Origin: an uncultured Alistipes sp.
GTDB taxonomy: Bacteria; Bacteroidota; Bacteroidia; Bacteroidales; Rikenellaceae
Length of the DNA: 40,995 nt
Reading direction: 5' to 3'
Assembly: GCA_910586375.1 (NCBI GenBank)
Contig: CAJUIE010000002.1
Location: 1-40,995, forward strand
A program made the translations under genes and the position numbers. Below are positions 6,171 to 14,688 of the stretch, piece by piece. Positions within the stretch are counted from its first letter, which is position 1. Every line of letters begins with the position of its first letter. The notes under the pieces are model-generated. The model saw nothing but the letters and a program-made list of their open reading frames with translations. It had not been told where the DNA came from and did no database searches.

Positions 6171-7848
6171 AGCCTGCCGTTACCTGCCCGCAGCAGCTAT
6201 CGCCATACTGACTGCCGCTCTTTCGATCTTTGCCGGACGCAACGACTTCGGTCTGGGCCGCAACATGGAGATCGCCGTCAACATGATGCGCGAACTCTCG
6301 GTCGGTTATGTCGATCCGGTCGACCCCGACCTGCTCATGGCCGGAGCCGCCGCAGGAATGGTTCGCGATCTCGACCCTTACACGGAGTACATCCCCGAAG
6401 AGGAGCTCTCCGACTTTGAGGTACTCACGACCGGCAAGTATGGCGGCGTGGGCGCCCTCATCCGCAAGAAGGGCGATTGGGTCGTAATTGCCCAGCCCTA
6501 TCAGGGCTCGCCTGCCGATCGGGCCGGGCTGAAAATAGGTGATAAAATCCTCTCCATCGACGGCAAGTCGGCCGAGGGTTTCTCCACCGAGCAGGTCTCC
6601 GCACGCCTCAAGGGCGACCCCGGCAGCAAGGTGCGCCTTGAGGTCGGACGCCTCGACGGGCAGCGCGAAAACCTCACTCTCGAACGTGAGCGGATCGCCA
6701 TTCCCAGCATCCCCTATGCAGGCTGGGCTGCCGACGGCATCGGGTATATCCGTCACAGCGATTTTACCGAAGGCTCCTACGAAGAGCTGCGCGCCGCAAT
6801 CGAGGGGCTGCGCAAAGAGGACAACCTCAAGGGGCTGATCCTCGATTACCGCTCCAACGGAGGCGGCATCATGCAGGAGGCAGTCAAGATTCTTTCGATG
6901 TTTGTACCCAAAGGGACTGAAGTCGTCAGCACAAAGGGCCGTACCGAAGAGTCGAAGCAGAGCTATCGCACAGCCGCCGAACCCGCCTTTCCTGATCTGC
7001 CGCTCGTCGTGCTCCTGAATGGCAGCACAGCCTCGGCCGCCGAGATCGTTGCAGGAGCCTTGCAGGACCTCGACCGGGCCGTGCTCATCGGCCAGCGCAG
7101 CTTCGGCAAGGGGCTCGTACAATCAACCCGACCGCTGGGCTATAACGCCATACTCAAGCTTACCACAGCCAAATACTATATCCCCTCGGGGCGCTGTATC
7201 CAGGCCGTCGATTACTCCCACTCGCAGGAAGGGGCGGTCTCCGCGGTGCCCGACTCGCTCGTCTCGGAGTTCGCCACCCATGCCGGCCGCAAGGTCTACG
7301 ATGGCGGCGGCATCATGCCCGACATCCCCACCGAGCCGGAGTATATCAGCCGCTTCGCTGCAACGCTCTATGCCCTGGGGCTGATCGACGACTTCGGCGA
7401 TGAATACATGCGCCGGCATCCCGGACAGAGGATCGATCCCCGCACTTTCACCCTCTCCGATAATGATTATGCCGACTTCATGGCTTTCATGCAAGACAAG
7501 CAGGTGCCTTATGAGTCGGACACCCGGCGCGCCCTCAAAACGCTGAAAAAAGCGGCCGGGGACGACCGTTTCGACGATCTCTCCGAAGAGGCCGCACGCC
7601 TCGAAGCCGGACTGAAGGACGATACCGCCGCCAATCTGGCCACTTATCGCAAAGAGGTCGCCGAGCAGATTGAGAACAACATCGTCCTGCGCCACGCGTA
7701 TGCGGCAGGCGTCATCGAACACGCCCTGCCCTCTGACGGCGAGGTGGCAAAAGCTGTTGAAATTCTGTACAACCGTCCCAAATACAACCGTATCCTCGCC
7801 GAGCAGGACACCTTGCGACGCGGAAAAGAATCCGCCAACCACGAATGA
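6163..7848 (+). CDS. S41 family C-terminal processing protease
   Basis: A 561-residue Prc/CtpA-type serine protease that cleaves near C-termini of envelope proteins. It has an N-terminal hydrophobic segment (about residues 8-24, signal anchor or signal peptide), a PDZ domain (about 88-170, YGGVGALIRKK to SIDGKS), and the S41 catalytic domain (about 185-380). The Ser-Lys dyad is visible: Ser291 in GSTASAAE and Lys316 in GQRSFGKG, the 25-residue spacing usual for the family. An extra C-terminal helical region of about 150 residues follows, as in other Bacteroidetes homologues. The start overlaps the preceding gene by 8 bp, and its stop overlaps the kinase start (ATGA). Confidence 0.93.
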   Translation: MNKACRYLPAAAIAILTAALSIFAGRNDFGLGRNMEIAVNMMRELSVGYVDPVDPDLLMAGAAAGMVRDLDPYTEYIPEEELSDFEVLTTGKYGGVGALIRKKGDWVVIAQPYQGSPADRAGLKIGDKILSIDGKSAEGFSTEQVSARLKGDPGSKVRLEVGRLDGQRENLTLERERIAIPSIPYAGWAADGIGYIRHSDFTEGSYEELRAAIEGLRKEDNLKGLILDYRSNGGGIMQEAVKILSMFVPKGTEVVSTKGRTEESKQSYRTAAEPAFPDLPLVVLLNGSTASAAEIVAGALQDLDRAVLIGQRSFGKGLVQSTRPLGYNAILKLTTAKYYIPSGRCIQAVDYSHSQEGAVSAVPDSLVSEFATHAGRKVYDGGGIMPDIPTEPEYISRFAATLYALGLIDDFGDEYMRRHPGQRIDPRTFTLSDNDYADFMAFMQDKQVPYESDTRRALKTLKKAAGDDRFDDLSEEAARLEAGLKDDTAANLATYRKEVAEQIENNIVLRHAYAAGVIEHALPSDGEVAKAVEILYNRPKYNRILAEQDTLRRGKESANHE

Positions 7849-9023
7849 AAATCCGGCGCGATATCTTCTCCTTCCGCAACCGGGTGGTAGTGATCGTCGT
7901 CGGGATCACTCTGGGCGCCATTTCGCTGCTCTATACCAACAACATGGCCCACCGTCTGAAGGAGAAGGAGCAGCACGACGTGGCACTGTGGGCCCATGCC
8001 ATGGAGCGTGTCAACCGCGACGTGATGGGCGGCGCCATGGAAGATCCGTTAGTGGCCGACATCATGTCGACCAACAACAACATCCCCTTCATCATCACCA
8101 ACGAAAACCTCGAAGTCATCAACTCCCACCTGATTCCTGACCGGATCATTGACCACCCCGACCTGCTGCGGCGGCAGATCGACCGCTTCACCGAAGAGAA
8201 CACACCGCTGCCCGTACGTTTCTGGTGGAACCCCGAGCACTACCACATCATCTTCTACGGCAAATCGGCGTTGCTGAAGTCTCTTTACTGGTTTCCCTAC
8301 ATCCAAATTCTGGTCGTCACGACCTTCATCATGCTGGGATTCATCGCTTTCCGCTCATCGAAACACGATGAACAAAACCGCGTCTGGATCGGTTTGGCCA
8401 AGGAGACCGCCCACCAGTTGGGTACACCCACCTCATCACTTTTAGGATGGGTCGAGTTCCTGCGTTCGCAGCCCGTCGATCCCACAGCGGTCGAAGAGAT
8501 GCAAAAAGACCTCGCCCACCTGATGAAAATCGTCGACCGTTTCTCGAAAATCGGCTCCGAAACACCTCTCGCCCCAGCCAACATCAACGAAGTTGTCGGC
8601 GAGTCGGTCATGTACTTTCGCAAACGCATACCCCGCAACGTCCGGCTCGATTACAACGGACTGGCCATCGCCCCTGTTCAGGCGAACATCAACACTGCGC
8701 TTTTCGAGTGGGTAGTGGAGAACCTCATGAAAAACTCGCTCGATGCCCTCCAGGGCCACGGAGCCATTGACGTACACATATCGTCCGACGAAGCCCACGT
8801 GATGATCGACGTCCGCGATACCGGCAAAGGCATTCCCAAAAGCAACTGGAAACGTATCTTCGAGCCGGGCTTCACCACCAAGACCCGCGGCTGGGGGCTG
8901 GGCCTCTCACTCTCGCGCCGCATCATCGAGGAGTACCACCAGGGCCGCATCGCAGTCATCGACTCCGAACCCGGCCGGGGTACCCTTATCCGCATCACGC
9001 TCAAACGAATCTTCGAAGGATGA
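7845..9023 (+). CDS. Membrane sensor histidine kinase
   Basis: A 392-residue sensor kinase. Two membrane segments (about residues 13-30 and 150-169) bracket a sensor region of about 120 residues. The HisKA-type phosphoacceptor is His190 in KETAHQLGTPTSSL, followed by an ATP-binding domain with N box (ENLMKNSLDAL), G1 (DTGKGIP), F box (FEPGFTT) and G2 (GWGLGLSLS). No response regulator gene lies nearby, so the partner is elsewhere (inference). The ATGA overlap with the protease suggests coupled translation, and envelope-stress sensing would fit the neighbourhood but is not shown. Confidence 0.92.
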   Translation: MKIRRDIFSFRNRVVVIVVGITLGAISLLYTNNMAHRLKEKEQHDVALWAHAMERVNRDVMGGAMEDPLVADIMSTNNNIPFIITNENLEVINSHLIPDRIIDHPDLLRRQIDRFTEENTPLPVRFWWNPEHYHIIFYGKSALLKSLYWFPYIQILVVTTFIMLGFIAFRSSKHDEQNRVWIGLAKETAHQLGTPTSSLLGWVEFLRSQPVDPTAVEEMQKDLAHLMKIVDRFSKIGSETPLAPANINEVVGESVMYFRKRIPRNVRLDYNGLAIAPVQANINTALFEWVVENLMKNSLDALQGHGAIDVHISSDEAHVMIDVRDTGKGIPKSNWKRIFEPGFTTKTRGWGLGLSLSRRIIEEYHQGRIAVIDSEPGRGTLIRITLKRIFEG

Positions 9024-10045
9024 TCCGGACCCAAACCCAAACAGACAACCTCTTCGACTCCATTACCCGCCCCGCCACACCTCCGGCTGTGGAGCACTCC
9101 GTGCTGCCCGCCCCGTCATTGCCGGACACCTTGCAAGAGGCGGAGCCGCTACCCGGGATACCCGATTCGCTTGCAGCCGATTTGCCGGTCGAGGCTACAG
9201 ACAGCACTGCCATTCCAGCTCATACGGCAGACGAATATACGTTGTGGTATCGGAAGATCACCTCTGAAACTTCGGACGAACCCTCCTTCCCGACCGCCTC
9301 GGTTCACTATCGGTCGGCAGAAGCCACCGAAGTATTCGGCACGCAGGTTTGCAGCGTTCCACCTCTTCTGCCGCCCGCTCCACCGCGCGGTTCGTTGACC
9401 ACCGAAACAGGGTTTCAGGGTCTGGTACTGGTGCTTACCGCGGCTTATATATTGCTTCTGTCCCGACATTGGCCGGATGTCGTGCTGCTGTCAGGGTCTC
9501 TCGTCCGCCCCCGCCTCTCGTCCGAGCGGCTCTTCGAAGAACCGCTGGGCAATAACATCGGGCGTTTGAAAAGTCTCTCCATCATCCTGGGCCTTTTTTT
9601 CGCCGGGATGGTCGCCGTCCGGCTGCTTCCAACCCAGATTCCCGACGCACTAACTCCCGGATCAAGCCCCATGCTATGGATGGGGGCCACCTTGATCATC
9701 ATGCTGCTCGGATGGCTCCAGTCGGCACTCCTGTTCCTGTCCGGAGCCGTGACGCTAAACCGTCCTCTGGTCGGACGGTTACAGTATCTGAGGCGCGTTT
9801 ACCTCGCTTCAACGGTGCTGCTCGTCGCCCCGGCATTGCTGTTTTATGCTCTGGCTACCCCACGCGCGGGCTTTTTCTGGATCACTCTTGCCGCGATCGA
9901 ATCCATCATAACGTCCATACTGTACCTCATCGGGTCATTGAATCTGTTTCTTGCCAAAAAAATTTCGATTTTGTATTGGTTTTTGTACCTTTGTGCCGTG
10001 GAAATCTTCCCTCTCAGCCTCTTATGGCGGCTTGTGCAGAGGTGA
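9020..10045 (+). CDS. DUF4271 domain-containing membrane protein
   Basis: A 341-residue protein. The first 125 residues are rich in Pro, Thr, Ser and Glu and look disordered. The C-terminal part has about six to seven hydrophobic segments (about residues 131-150, 184-205, 218-243, 262-282, 284-306 and 313-337) and fits DUF4271, a Bacteroidetes membrane family typically encoded next to uroporphyrinogen-III synthase, as here. Its function is unknown. The start overlaps the kinase stop by 4 bp (ATGA). Confidence 0.85.
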   Translation: MIRTQTQTDNLFDSITRPATPPAVEHSVLPAPSLPDTLQEAEPLPGIPDSLAADLPVEATDSTAIPAHTADEYTLWYRKITSETSDEPSFPTASVHYRSAEATEVFGTQVCSVPPLLPPAPPRGSLTTETGFQGLVLVLTAAYILLLSRHWPDVVLLSGSLVRPRLSSERLFEEPLGNNIGRLKSLSIILGLFFAGMVAVRLLPTQIPDALTPGSSPMLWMGATLIIMLLGWLQSALLFLSGAVTLNRPLVGRLQYLRRVYLASTVLLVAPALLFYALATPRAGFFWITLAAIESIITSILYLIGSLNLFLAKKISILYWFLYLCAVEIFPLSLLWRLVQR

Positions 10046-10078
10046 GCCAACCACCAACAACGCAAAAACAGGTTCAGA

Positions 10079-10942
10079 TTGGAAGCAAAGTGCATCCTGG
10101 TTTCCCAACCGAAACCGGCCATCGTCGAGAAGTCTCCGTTCTACGAATTGTCCCAGAGATACGCTACGCAAGTCGTCTACCGCCCGTTCATCCGTGTGGT
10201 GGGGGTATCGCTCAAGGAGTTCCGGGCCCAGCGGGTCGAGATTCTCAATCATACAGCCATTATCTTCACTTCGCGAACAACCGTCGACAGCTTTTTTCAC
10301 CTCGCAGAGGAGGCGCGCATCACCATCCCCGAAAGCATGAAGTATATCTGCCAGACCGAGGCCGTGGCACTTTACCTCCAGAAATACATCGTTTATCGCA
10401 AGCGTAAAATTTCATTCGGCGACGGATCATTCACATCGCTTATCGAGCAAATCATCAAACATAAGGACGAAAAATTCCTCCTGGCACTGAGCGAACCGCA
10501 CAAACCGGAGCTGCCCGATGCCCTCGCCAAGCTGAAACTCTCCGTCGATCCGGTCATCCTGGCCCGCACGGTAGCCGCCGAGCTTGACGACGTGACCCTT
10601 TCCGATTATGACCTGCTGGCACTTTATTCACCCTCGGACATCAAGGCGCTGGTCGAAAAGTTCGGCACAGAGGATCTGCCTGCCATTGCGGTCTTCGGCG
10701 ATGGTACGCTGCGCGCCGCCATCGACGCCGGCGTCACCGTGTTGGCCAACGCCCCGACACCTGCGGCCCCCTCAATGGTCAAGGCCATTGACCTTTATTT
10801 AGACAAGGTGCGCCGCGGCGAAGCCGTTGAACCCGTAGCACTGCCAACCGATACCCACAAGGAAGACTTCATCCGCACGCAGCAGCACCGTCTGGCCAAA
10901 AAGAGCCGGGTGCGGCGTCCTGCGGCCGAAAGCCAGAAATAA
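10079..10942 (+). CDS. hemD: Uroporphyrinogen-III synthase, TTG start
   Basis: Converts hydroxymethylbilane to uroporphyrinogen III, the branch point of heme and corrinoid synthesis, in the cytosol. The 287-residue protein begins (after the start) CILVSQPKPAI and carries the weakly conserved two-lobed HemD fold; recognisable stretches include AIIFTSRTTVDSFF, KYICQTEAVALYL and LLALYSPSDIKAL. The C-terminal 35 residues are a basic extension. The reading frame opens only after the TGA of the upstream gene at 10043-10045 and contains no ATG before codon 80 or later, so the TTG at 10079 is the best start. The DUF4271-hemD pairing supports the call. Confidence 0.88.
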   Translation: MEAKCILVSQPKPAIVEKSPFYELSQRYATQVVYRPFIRVVGVSLKEFRAQRVEILNHTAIIFTSRTTVDSFFHLAEEARITIPESMKYICQTEAVALYLQKYIVYRKRKISFGDGSFTSLIEQIIKHKDEKFLLALSEPHKPELPDALAKLKLSVDPVILARTVAAELDDVTLSDYDLLALYSPSDIKALVEKFGTEDLPAIAVFGDGTLRAAIDAGVTVLANAPTPAAPSMVKAIDLYLDKVRRGEAVEPVALPTDTHKEDFIRTQQHRLAKKSRVRRPAAESQK

Positions 10943-11007
10943 ACATCCCGGCCCATGCCGGAGCCTGCCATACTCACTGCCTGCCCACTACTATACCCCG
11001 CTGCGCC

Positions 11008-11379
11008 ATGCCTGACTGCTCGCTTCCCCGCTCCCAGCGTCTCCGTTCGCTCGGAGCCGTGCGGCGTCTGTTCGAAAGCGGCGAGAGCGGCTTCGTCTTT
11101 CCATTCCGTTATGTGTGGTACGCCGAGCCCGATGCGGAACGCTCGGTTGAGGTGCTCTTCTCCGTACCCAAGAAATTCCACAAGCGAGCCAACCGGCGCA
11201 ACCTCATCCGTCGGCGCACCAAGGAGGCTTACAGACTTCAGAAACAGATACTTTGCAACGATGGACATGCCGTCAATATCGACCTGGCATTGATTTACTC
11301 CTCCAAAGAAGCCCTTCCCTATAAAAACATCCGACATGCCGTACGACGAATCCTCGAAACGGTCTCCGGGCGTCTTTAG
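11008..11379 (+). CDS. rnpA: Ribonuclease P protein component
   Basis: The protein subunit of RNase P, which assists the catalytic RNA in removing 5' leaders from pre-tRNA. The 123-residue basic protein has the family signature KFHKRANRRNLIRRRTKEAYRL at about residues 53-74, the RNR-type motif that contacts RNA. Length is normal. Its last 44 bases also encode, in another frame, the N-terminus of YidD, the usual partner of rnpA in bacteria. Confidence 0.94.
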   Translation: MPDCSLPRSQRLRSLGAVRRLFESGESGFVFPFRYVWYAEPDAERSVEVLFSVPKKFHKRANRRNLIRRRTKEAYRLQKQILCNDGHAVNIDLALIYSSKEALPYKNIRHAVRRILETVSGRL

Positions 11380-11596
11380 ACGACTTTGTGCCGCACCGCT
11401 CCTCATCGCAGTGCGCTTTTACCAGCTCTGCATTTCGCCTTTCACGCCTCCGGCGTGCCGCTTTACCCCCACATGTTCACAATATGCCCTCGAGGCTTTG
11501 CGCAAATACGGACCGCTGAAAGGGGGATGGCTCACCCTGCGACGTCTGTCCCGTTGTCACCCCTGGGGTGGCAGCGGCTACGATCCCGTACCTTAA
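11336..11596 (+). CDS. yidD: Membrane protein insertion efficiency factor YidD
   Basis: An 86-residue protein that aids YidC-dependent insertion of membrane proteins. The family core is clear: IAVRFYQLCISPF, then CRFTPTCSQYALEALRKYG with its conserved cysteines, and the C-terminal RCHPWGGSGYDPVP. An amphipathic N-terminal helix should bind the inner membrane. The only in-frame ATG is at 11336, 44 bases before the rnpA stop, so the genes share sequence in two frames. A terminator follows 27 bases after the stop and ends the operon. Confidence 0.94.
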   Translation: MPYDESSKRSPGVFRRLCAAPLLIAVRFYQLCISPFTPPACRFTPTCSQYALEALRKYGPLKGGWLTLRRLSRCHPWGGSGYDPVP

Positions 11597-11623
11597 GAAA
11601 GCGACACTCCTCCTCTCTGACAA

Positions 11624-11653
11624 GGGCAGCCTCAGTATATGGCTGCCCTTTTT
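11624..11653 (+). terminator. Terminator of the operon ending in yidD
   Basis: GGGCAGCC (11624-11631) and GGCTGCCC (11641-11648) form a perfect 8-bp stem with a 9-base loop, followed by five T. Confidence 0.92.
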
Positions 11654-11729
11654 GTGGTTTTAATCCGCGTGACAGAGCATAAAAAACAACGAAAAGAGCA
11701 ACGAATAAAACAAAATCGAACAAATTGGA

Positions 11730-11760
11730 TTGATCCGCTCGACCGAAATCATTATCTTTG
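11730..11760 (+). promoter_or_regulatory. Promoter of the ogt gene
   Basis: TTG at 11730-11732, a 20-bp spacer, then TATCTTTG at 11753-11760. This places transcription just before the ATG at 11788 and argues against an upstream in-frame TTG at 11758, which lies inside the -7 element. Confidence 0.75.
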
Positions 11761-11787
11761 TCGCACACGCCTTTACCCGGCATCCGT

Positions 11788-12318
11788 ATGCAATACCTCT
11801 GCAAGTACCCTTCGCCGTTGGGCGAGCTCACCCTCGCGGCCGATGAGCTCGGCCTGACCGGAATCTGGTTCGAGGGCCAGAAGTATTTCGCCGCAACGCT
11901 CGCCCAGAGTCCCACGATGGCTCAAACTCCCATTCTCGAGCGTACCGTCGGATGGCTCGATCGTTATTTCGCCGGTTACGATCCTGGGCCTACACCGCCG
12001 CTGCATTTGCAAGGCACCCCGTTTCGGCTGGCCGTATGGACGCTGTTGCGGCGCATTCCTTACGGCACGACTACCACCTACGGACGACTGGCCCGCAAGC
12101 TGGCTCGCTGCCAGAGGTGCCCGAGCATGTCGGCCCAGGCCATAGGCAGCGCCATCGGGCACAATCCCGTGAGCATTCTCGTTCCCTGCCACCGTGTCGT
12201 GGGCTATAACGGCGATCCGACAGGTTACGCCGGGGGTATCGATCGAAAAAAAGCGCTGCTCGCTATTGAGCGGGCAGCAGCACCGGCACCCTCCCTCTTT
12301 TCGGCAGCCGAAGTATAG
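11788..12318 (+). CDS. ogt: Methylated-DNA--protein-cysteine methyltransferase
   Basis: A suicide DNA repair protein that transfers the alkyl group from O6-alkylguanine to its own cysteine. In the 176-residue protein the acceptor Cys134 lies in PCHRVVG, preceded by the helix-turn-helix region (PYGTTTTYGRLARKL; AIGSAIGHNPVSILVPC). The YLCKYPSPLGELTLAAD start is the typical N-terminal domain. The ATG at 11788 was chosen because the promoter -7 element overlaps any earlier start. It is a single-gene unit, convergent with the DAHP synthase gene. No Ada-type transcriptional domain is present. Confidence 0.93.
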   Translation: MQYLCKYPSPLGELTLAADELGLTGIWFEGQKYFAATLAQSPTMAQTPILERTVGWLDRYFAGYDPGPTPPLHLQGTPFRLAVWTLLRRIPYGTTTTYGRLARKLARCQRCPSMSAQAIGSAIGHNPVSILVPCHRVVGYNGDPTGYAGGIDRKKALLAIERAAAPAPSLFSAAEV

Positions 12319-12369
12319 GAAAAGGAAGTCTGCGGATATTTTGTTTTCGACGGGCTATTCTCCTTTTCC
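12318..12369. terminator. Possible bidirectional terminator between convergent genes
   Basis: GGAAAAGGA (12318-12326) and TCCTTTTCC (12361-12369) form a 9-bp stem around a 34-base spacer containing T-rich sequence. The right arm lies within the last codons of the DAHP synthase gene. The long loop makes this uncertain. Confidence 0.3.
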
Positions 12370-13428
12370 GGACAGCTCTATCTGCTGCCGGATCGACTCC
12401 TCGTGAATAGCCCGGAGTATGGTGCGCATAAATTCGCGGTCCATATTCAGGGCCGCAGCCTGAGCCGTCCGACGGGCCAGCAGCTCTTCATAGCGCTGCG
12501 CCTGAAGTATGGGCATGGCGTGCTCCTTCTTATAGCGGCCAATGTCGCGGGCTACATCCATACGTTGCGCCAACAATTCCAACAGCTGATCATCGATCTT
12601 GTCGATCCGGGCCCGAAGTTCATGGAGACTTCCGGAGGAGGCACTCTTTTCGCGGATAATGAGTTTGTGGATAATACAGGCCAGAGCTTCGGGGGTGATC
12701 TGCTGCTCGCTGTCGCTCCAGGCATTATCGGGCATGCTGTGAGCCTCGACAATAAGGCCATCGAAACCGATGTCCATAGCCTGCTGGGCGAGCGGAGCGA
12801 TCAACTCACGCCGACCACCGATATGACTCGGGTCGCAGAATAACTGGAGCCCGGGCAAACGTCGGTGCAGCTCGATAGGAAGGGCCCACATCGGATGGTT
12901 GCGGTAAAGACTTCGGTCTATCGGGGTGAAACCGCGATGTATAGCCCCCATGCGGCGAACACCGGCGTTGTAAAGACGTTCTATGGCTCCGATCCACAGC
13001 TCCAGATCGGGACTGACGGGGTTTTTCACCAGCACAGGCACATCCTTTCCGCACAGAGAATCGGCTATTTCCTGCATGGCGAAGGGGTTAGCGACCGTAC
13101 GGGCTCCGATCCAAAGCAGGTCGACCTCTCCTTCGAGGGCTGCTGCCACATGGTCGCGGGTAGCGACTTCGGTAGCTGTATACATGCCCGTTTCACGCTT
13201 CACACGACGAAGCCATGCCAGCCCTTCAGCTCCCACACCTTCGAATCCACCGGGTTTGGTACGGGGTTTCCACAACCCGGCACGGAAGATGCGGATGCCT
13301 TCAGCAGCCAGCCTGCGCGCCGTGTCAAGCGTCTGAGCTTCAGTTTCGGCACTGCACGGCCCGGCAATAACCAGGGGCCGGCGGTCGGCTATCGTTGCAA
13401 AACGAATGGGTTCAAGGTCGTTCATCAT
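12355..13428 (-). CDS. Bifunctional DAHP synthase / chorismate mutase
   Basis: A 357-residue fusion catalysing two shikimate-pathway steps. Residues about 1-260 are a DAHP synthase related to KDO8P synthase (condensing phosphoenolpyruvate with erythrose 4-phosphate): IAGPCSAET, FRAGLWKPRTKPGGFEG, LVKNPVSPD, FCDPSHIGG and VEAHSMPDNAWSD are visible, including the metal-binding Cys and His. Residues about 268-350 are a type II (AroQ) chorismate mutase domain (LHELRARIDKIDDQLLELLA, RMDVARDIGRYKK). Such fusions are typical of Bacteroidetes and allow the mutase domain to mediate feedback by prephenate in studied homologues. It begins 8 bases after the tRNA-Thr terminator hairpin, with no clear promoter of its own. 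Confidence 0.94.
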   Translation of the reverse strand: MMNDLEPIRFATIADRRPLVIAGPCSAETEAQTLDTARRLAAEGIRIFRAGLWKPRTKPGGFEGVGAEGLAWLRRVKRETGMYTATEVATRDHVAAALEGEVDLLWIGARTVANPFAMQEIADSLCGKDVPVLVKNPVSPDLELWIGAIERLYNAGVRRMGAIHRGFTPIDRSLYRNHPMWALPIELHRRLPGLQLFCDPSHIGGRRELIAPLAQQAMDIGFDGLIVEAHSMPDNAWSDSEQQITPEALACIIHKLIIREKSASSGSLHELRARIDKIDDQLLELLAQRMDVARDIGRYKKEHAMPILQAQRYEELLARRTAQAAALNMDREFMRTILRAIHEESIRQQIELSGKGE

Positions 13429-13435
13429 ACGCTAC

Positions 13436-13466
13436 AAAAAAAGAGACCGTCAGTCGTGACGATCTC
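13436..13466 (-). terminator. Terminator between tRNA-Thr and the DAHP synthase gene
   Basis: On the minus strand GAGATCGTC (13466-13458) pairs with GACGGTCTC (13451-13443, one G-U) around a 6-base loop, followed by seven T (13442-13436). It ends just 8 bases before the DAHP synthase ATG, so that gene is reached only by readthrough or by a promoter I cannot see. Confidence 0.88.
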
Positions 13467-13477
13467 TTTCAAGTCCG

Positions 13478-13549
<72 letters not shown>

Positions 13550-13570
13550 AACATGCTCTTTCGAGTGGTG

Positions 13571-13601
13571 CAAAAGTAGGTAAAAAATCGAAAAACACAA
13601 A
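13571..13601 (-). promoter_or_regulatory. Promoter of tRNA-Thr
   Basis: Read on the minus strand: TTTG (13601-13598), 19 bp, TACTTTTG (13578-13571), 21 bases before the tRNA 5' end. An almost ideal Bacteroidetes promoter. Confidence 0.82.
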
Positions 13602-13663
13602 AAAATCGGGAGGCTTTTCGCGTTTTTTTTCTATCTTTACTTGCGAATCATAATTCCATATCC

Positions 13664-14620
13664 ATGCAACGCATCCTGATCGTCGGCGCCGGCGGACAGA
13701 TCGGTTCCGAACTGACAACCTATCTCCGGGAAATTTATGGAGGTTCCAACGTAGTCGCCACCGACATGCGCGACTGCCGTTTTCTGGGCGAAGAAGGGCC
13801 TTTCGAGGTGCTGAATGCGCTCGACGCTACGGCTATGGCATCGGTCGTCGCACGTTACCATGTCGACACCATCTTCAACCTTGTCGCGCTCTTGTCGGCC
13901 GTCGGAGAACGCAATCCCCAAATGGCCTGGGCCGTCAACATGGGGGCTCTGAACAACTCGCTCGAAGTGGCACGGCAGCACCATTGTGCCCTCTTTACCC
14001 CTTCCTCAATCGGGGCTTTCGGCCCCTCGTCGCCCAAGGACCTGACGCCCCAGGACACGATCATGCAGCCCACGACCATTTACGGCATCTGTAAATATAC
14101 GGGCGAGATGCTCAGCAATTACTACCATCATAAATACGGCGTCGACACGCGCTCGGTCCGCTTTCCGGGCATCATATCCAACGTCACGCTTCCCGGAGGC
14201 GGCACCACCGACTATGCCGTAGAAATCTACTACGAAGCCGTCAGATCGGGACGTTTCACCTGTCCCGTTCCGGCTGACGTGTACATGGACATGATCTATA
14301 TGCCCGATGCACTGCGTGCATGCGTCGAGCTGATGGAGGCCGACCCGGCGCACCTCATCCACCGCAACAGCTTCAACCTTGCATCGATGAGCTTCACACC
14401 CGAAATCATTGCTGCCGAAATCCGGAAACATATCCCGGAATTCACGATGACTTACGACATCGACCCCGTTAAGCGCGACATTGCCGAGAGCTGGCCCAAC
14501 TCGCTCGACGACACCTGCGCCCGCGAAGAGTGGGGTTGGCGCCCCAAGTGGGACCTCACGCGAATGACCGACGACATGCTGGCCCATATCCGCACCAAAA
14601 TGGCACCAGGCCATCATTAA
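13664..14620 (+). CDS. SDR-type L-threonine 3-dehydrogenase
   Basis: An NAD-dependent extended short-chain dehydrogenase of 318 residues. It carries the Rossmann motif GAGGQIG (residues 8-14), Ser114-Ser115, and the catalytic pair Tyr140 and Lys144 (YGICK). The stretch PGGGTTDYAVEIYYEA is a hallmark of the short-chain type of threonine dehydrogenase, which oxidises L-threonine to 2-amino-3-ketobutyrate, as in Flavobacteria and animals. The usual partner Kbl ligase is not in the window. A probable -7 element TATCTTTA lies at 13632-13639. The gene is divergent from tRNA-Thr. A UDP-sugar epimerase function is less likely given that signature. Confidence 0.88.
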   Translation: MQRILIVGAGGQIGSELTTYLREIYGGSNVVATDMRDCRFLGEEGPFEVLNALDATAMASVVARYHVDTIFNLVALLSAVGERNPQMAWAVNMGALNNSLEVARQHHCALFTPSSIGAFGPSSPKDLTPQDTIMQPTTIYGICKYTGEMLSNYYHHKYGVDTRSVRFPGIISNVTLPGGGTTDYAVEIYYEAVRSGRFTCPVPADVYMDMIYMPDALRACVELMEADPAHLIHRNSFNLASMSFTPEIIAAEIRKHIPEFTMTYDIDPVKRDIAESWPNSLDDTCAREEWGWRPKWDLTRMTDDMLAHIRTKMAPGHH

Positions 14621-14688
14621 AAATTACTCGGGCCGGGCCCTGCAAAGGCTCGCCCGGGCAAGAACTGGAGAAAATACAAAAAAACGTC

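Noticed and set aside
5953..7122. A 389-codon open frame on the minus strand
   Set aside because: It is the shadow of the S41 protease gene, whose catalytic motifs are intact on the plus strand.
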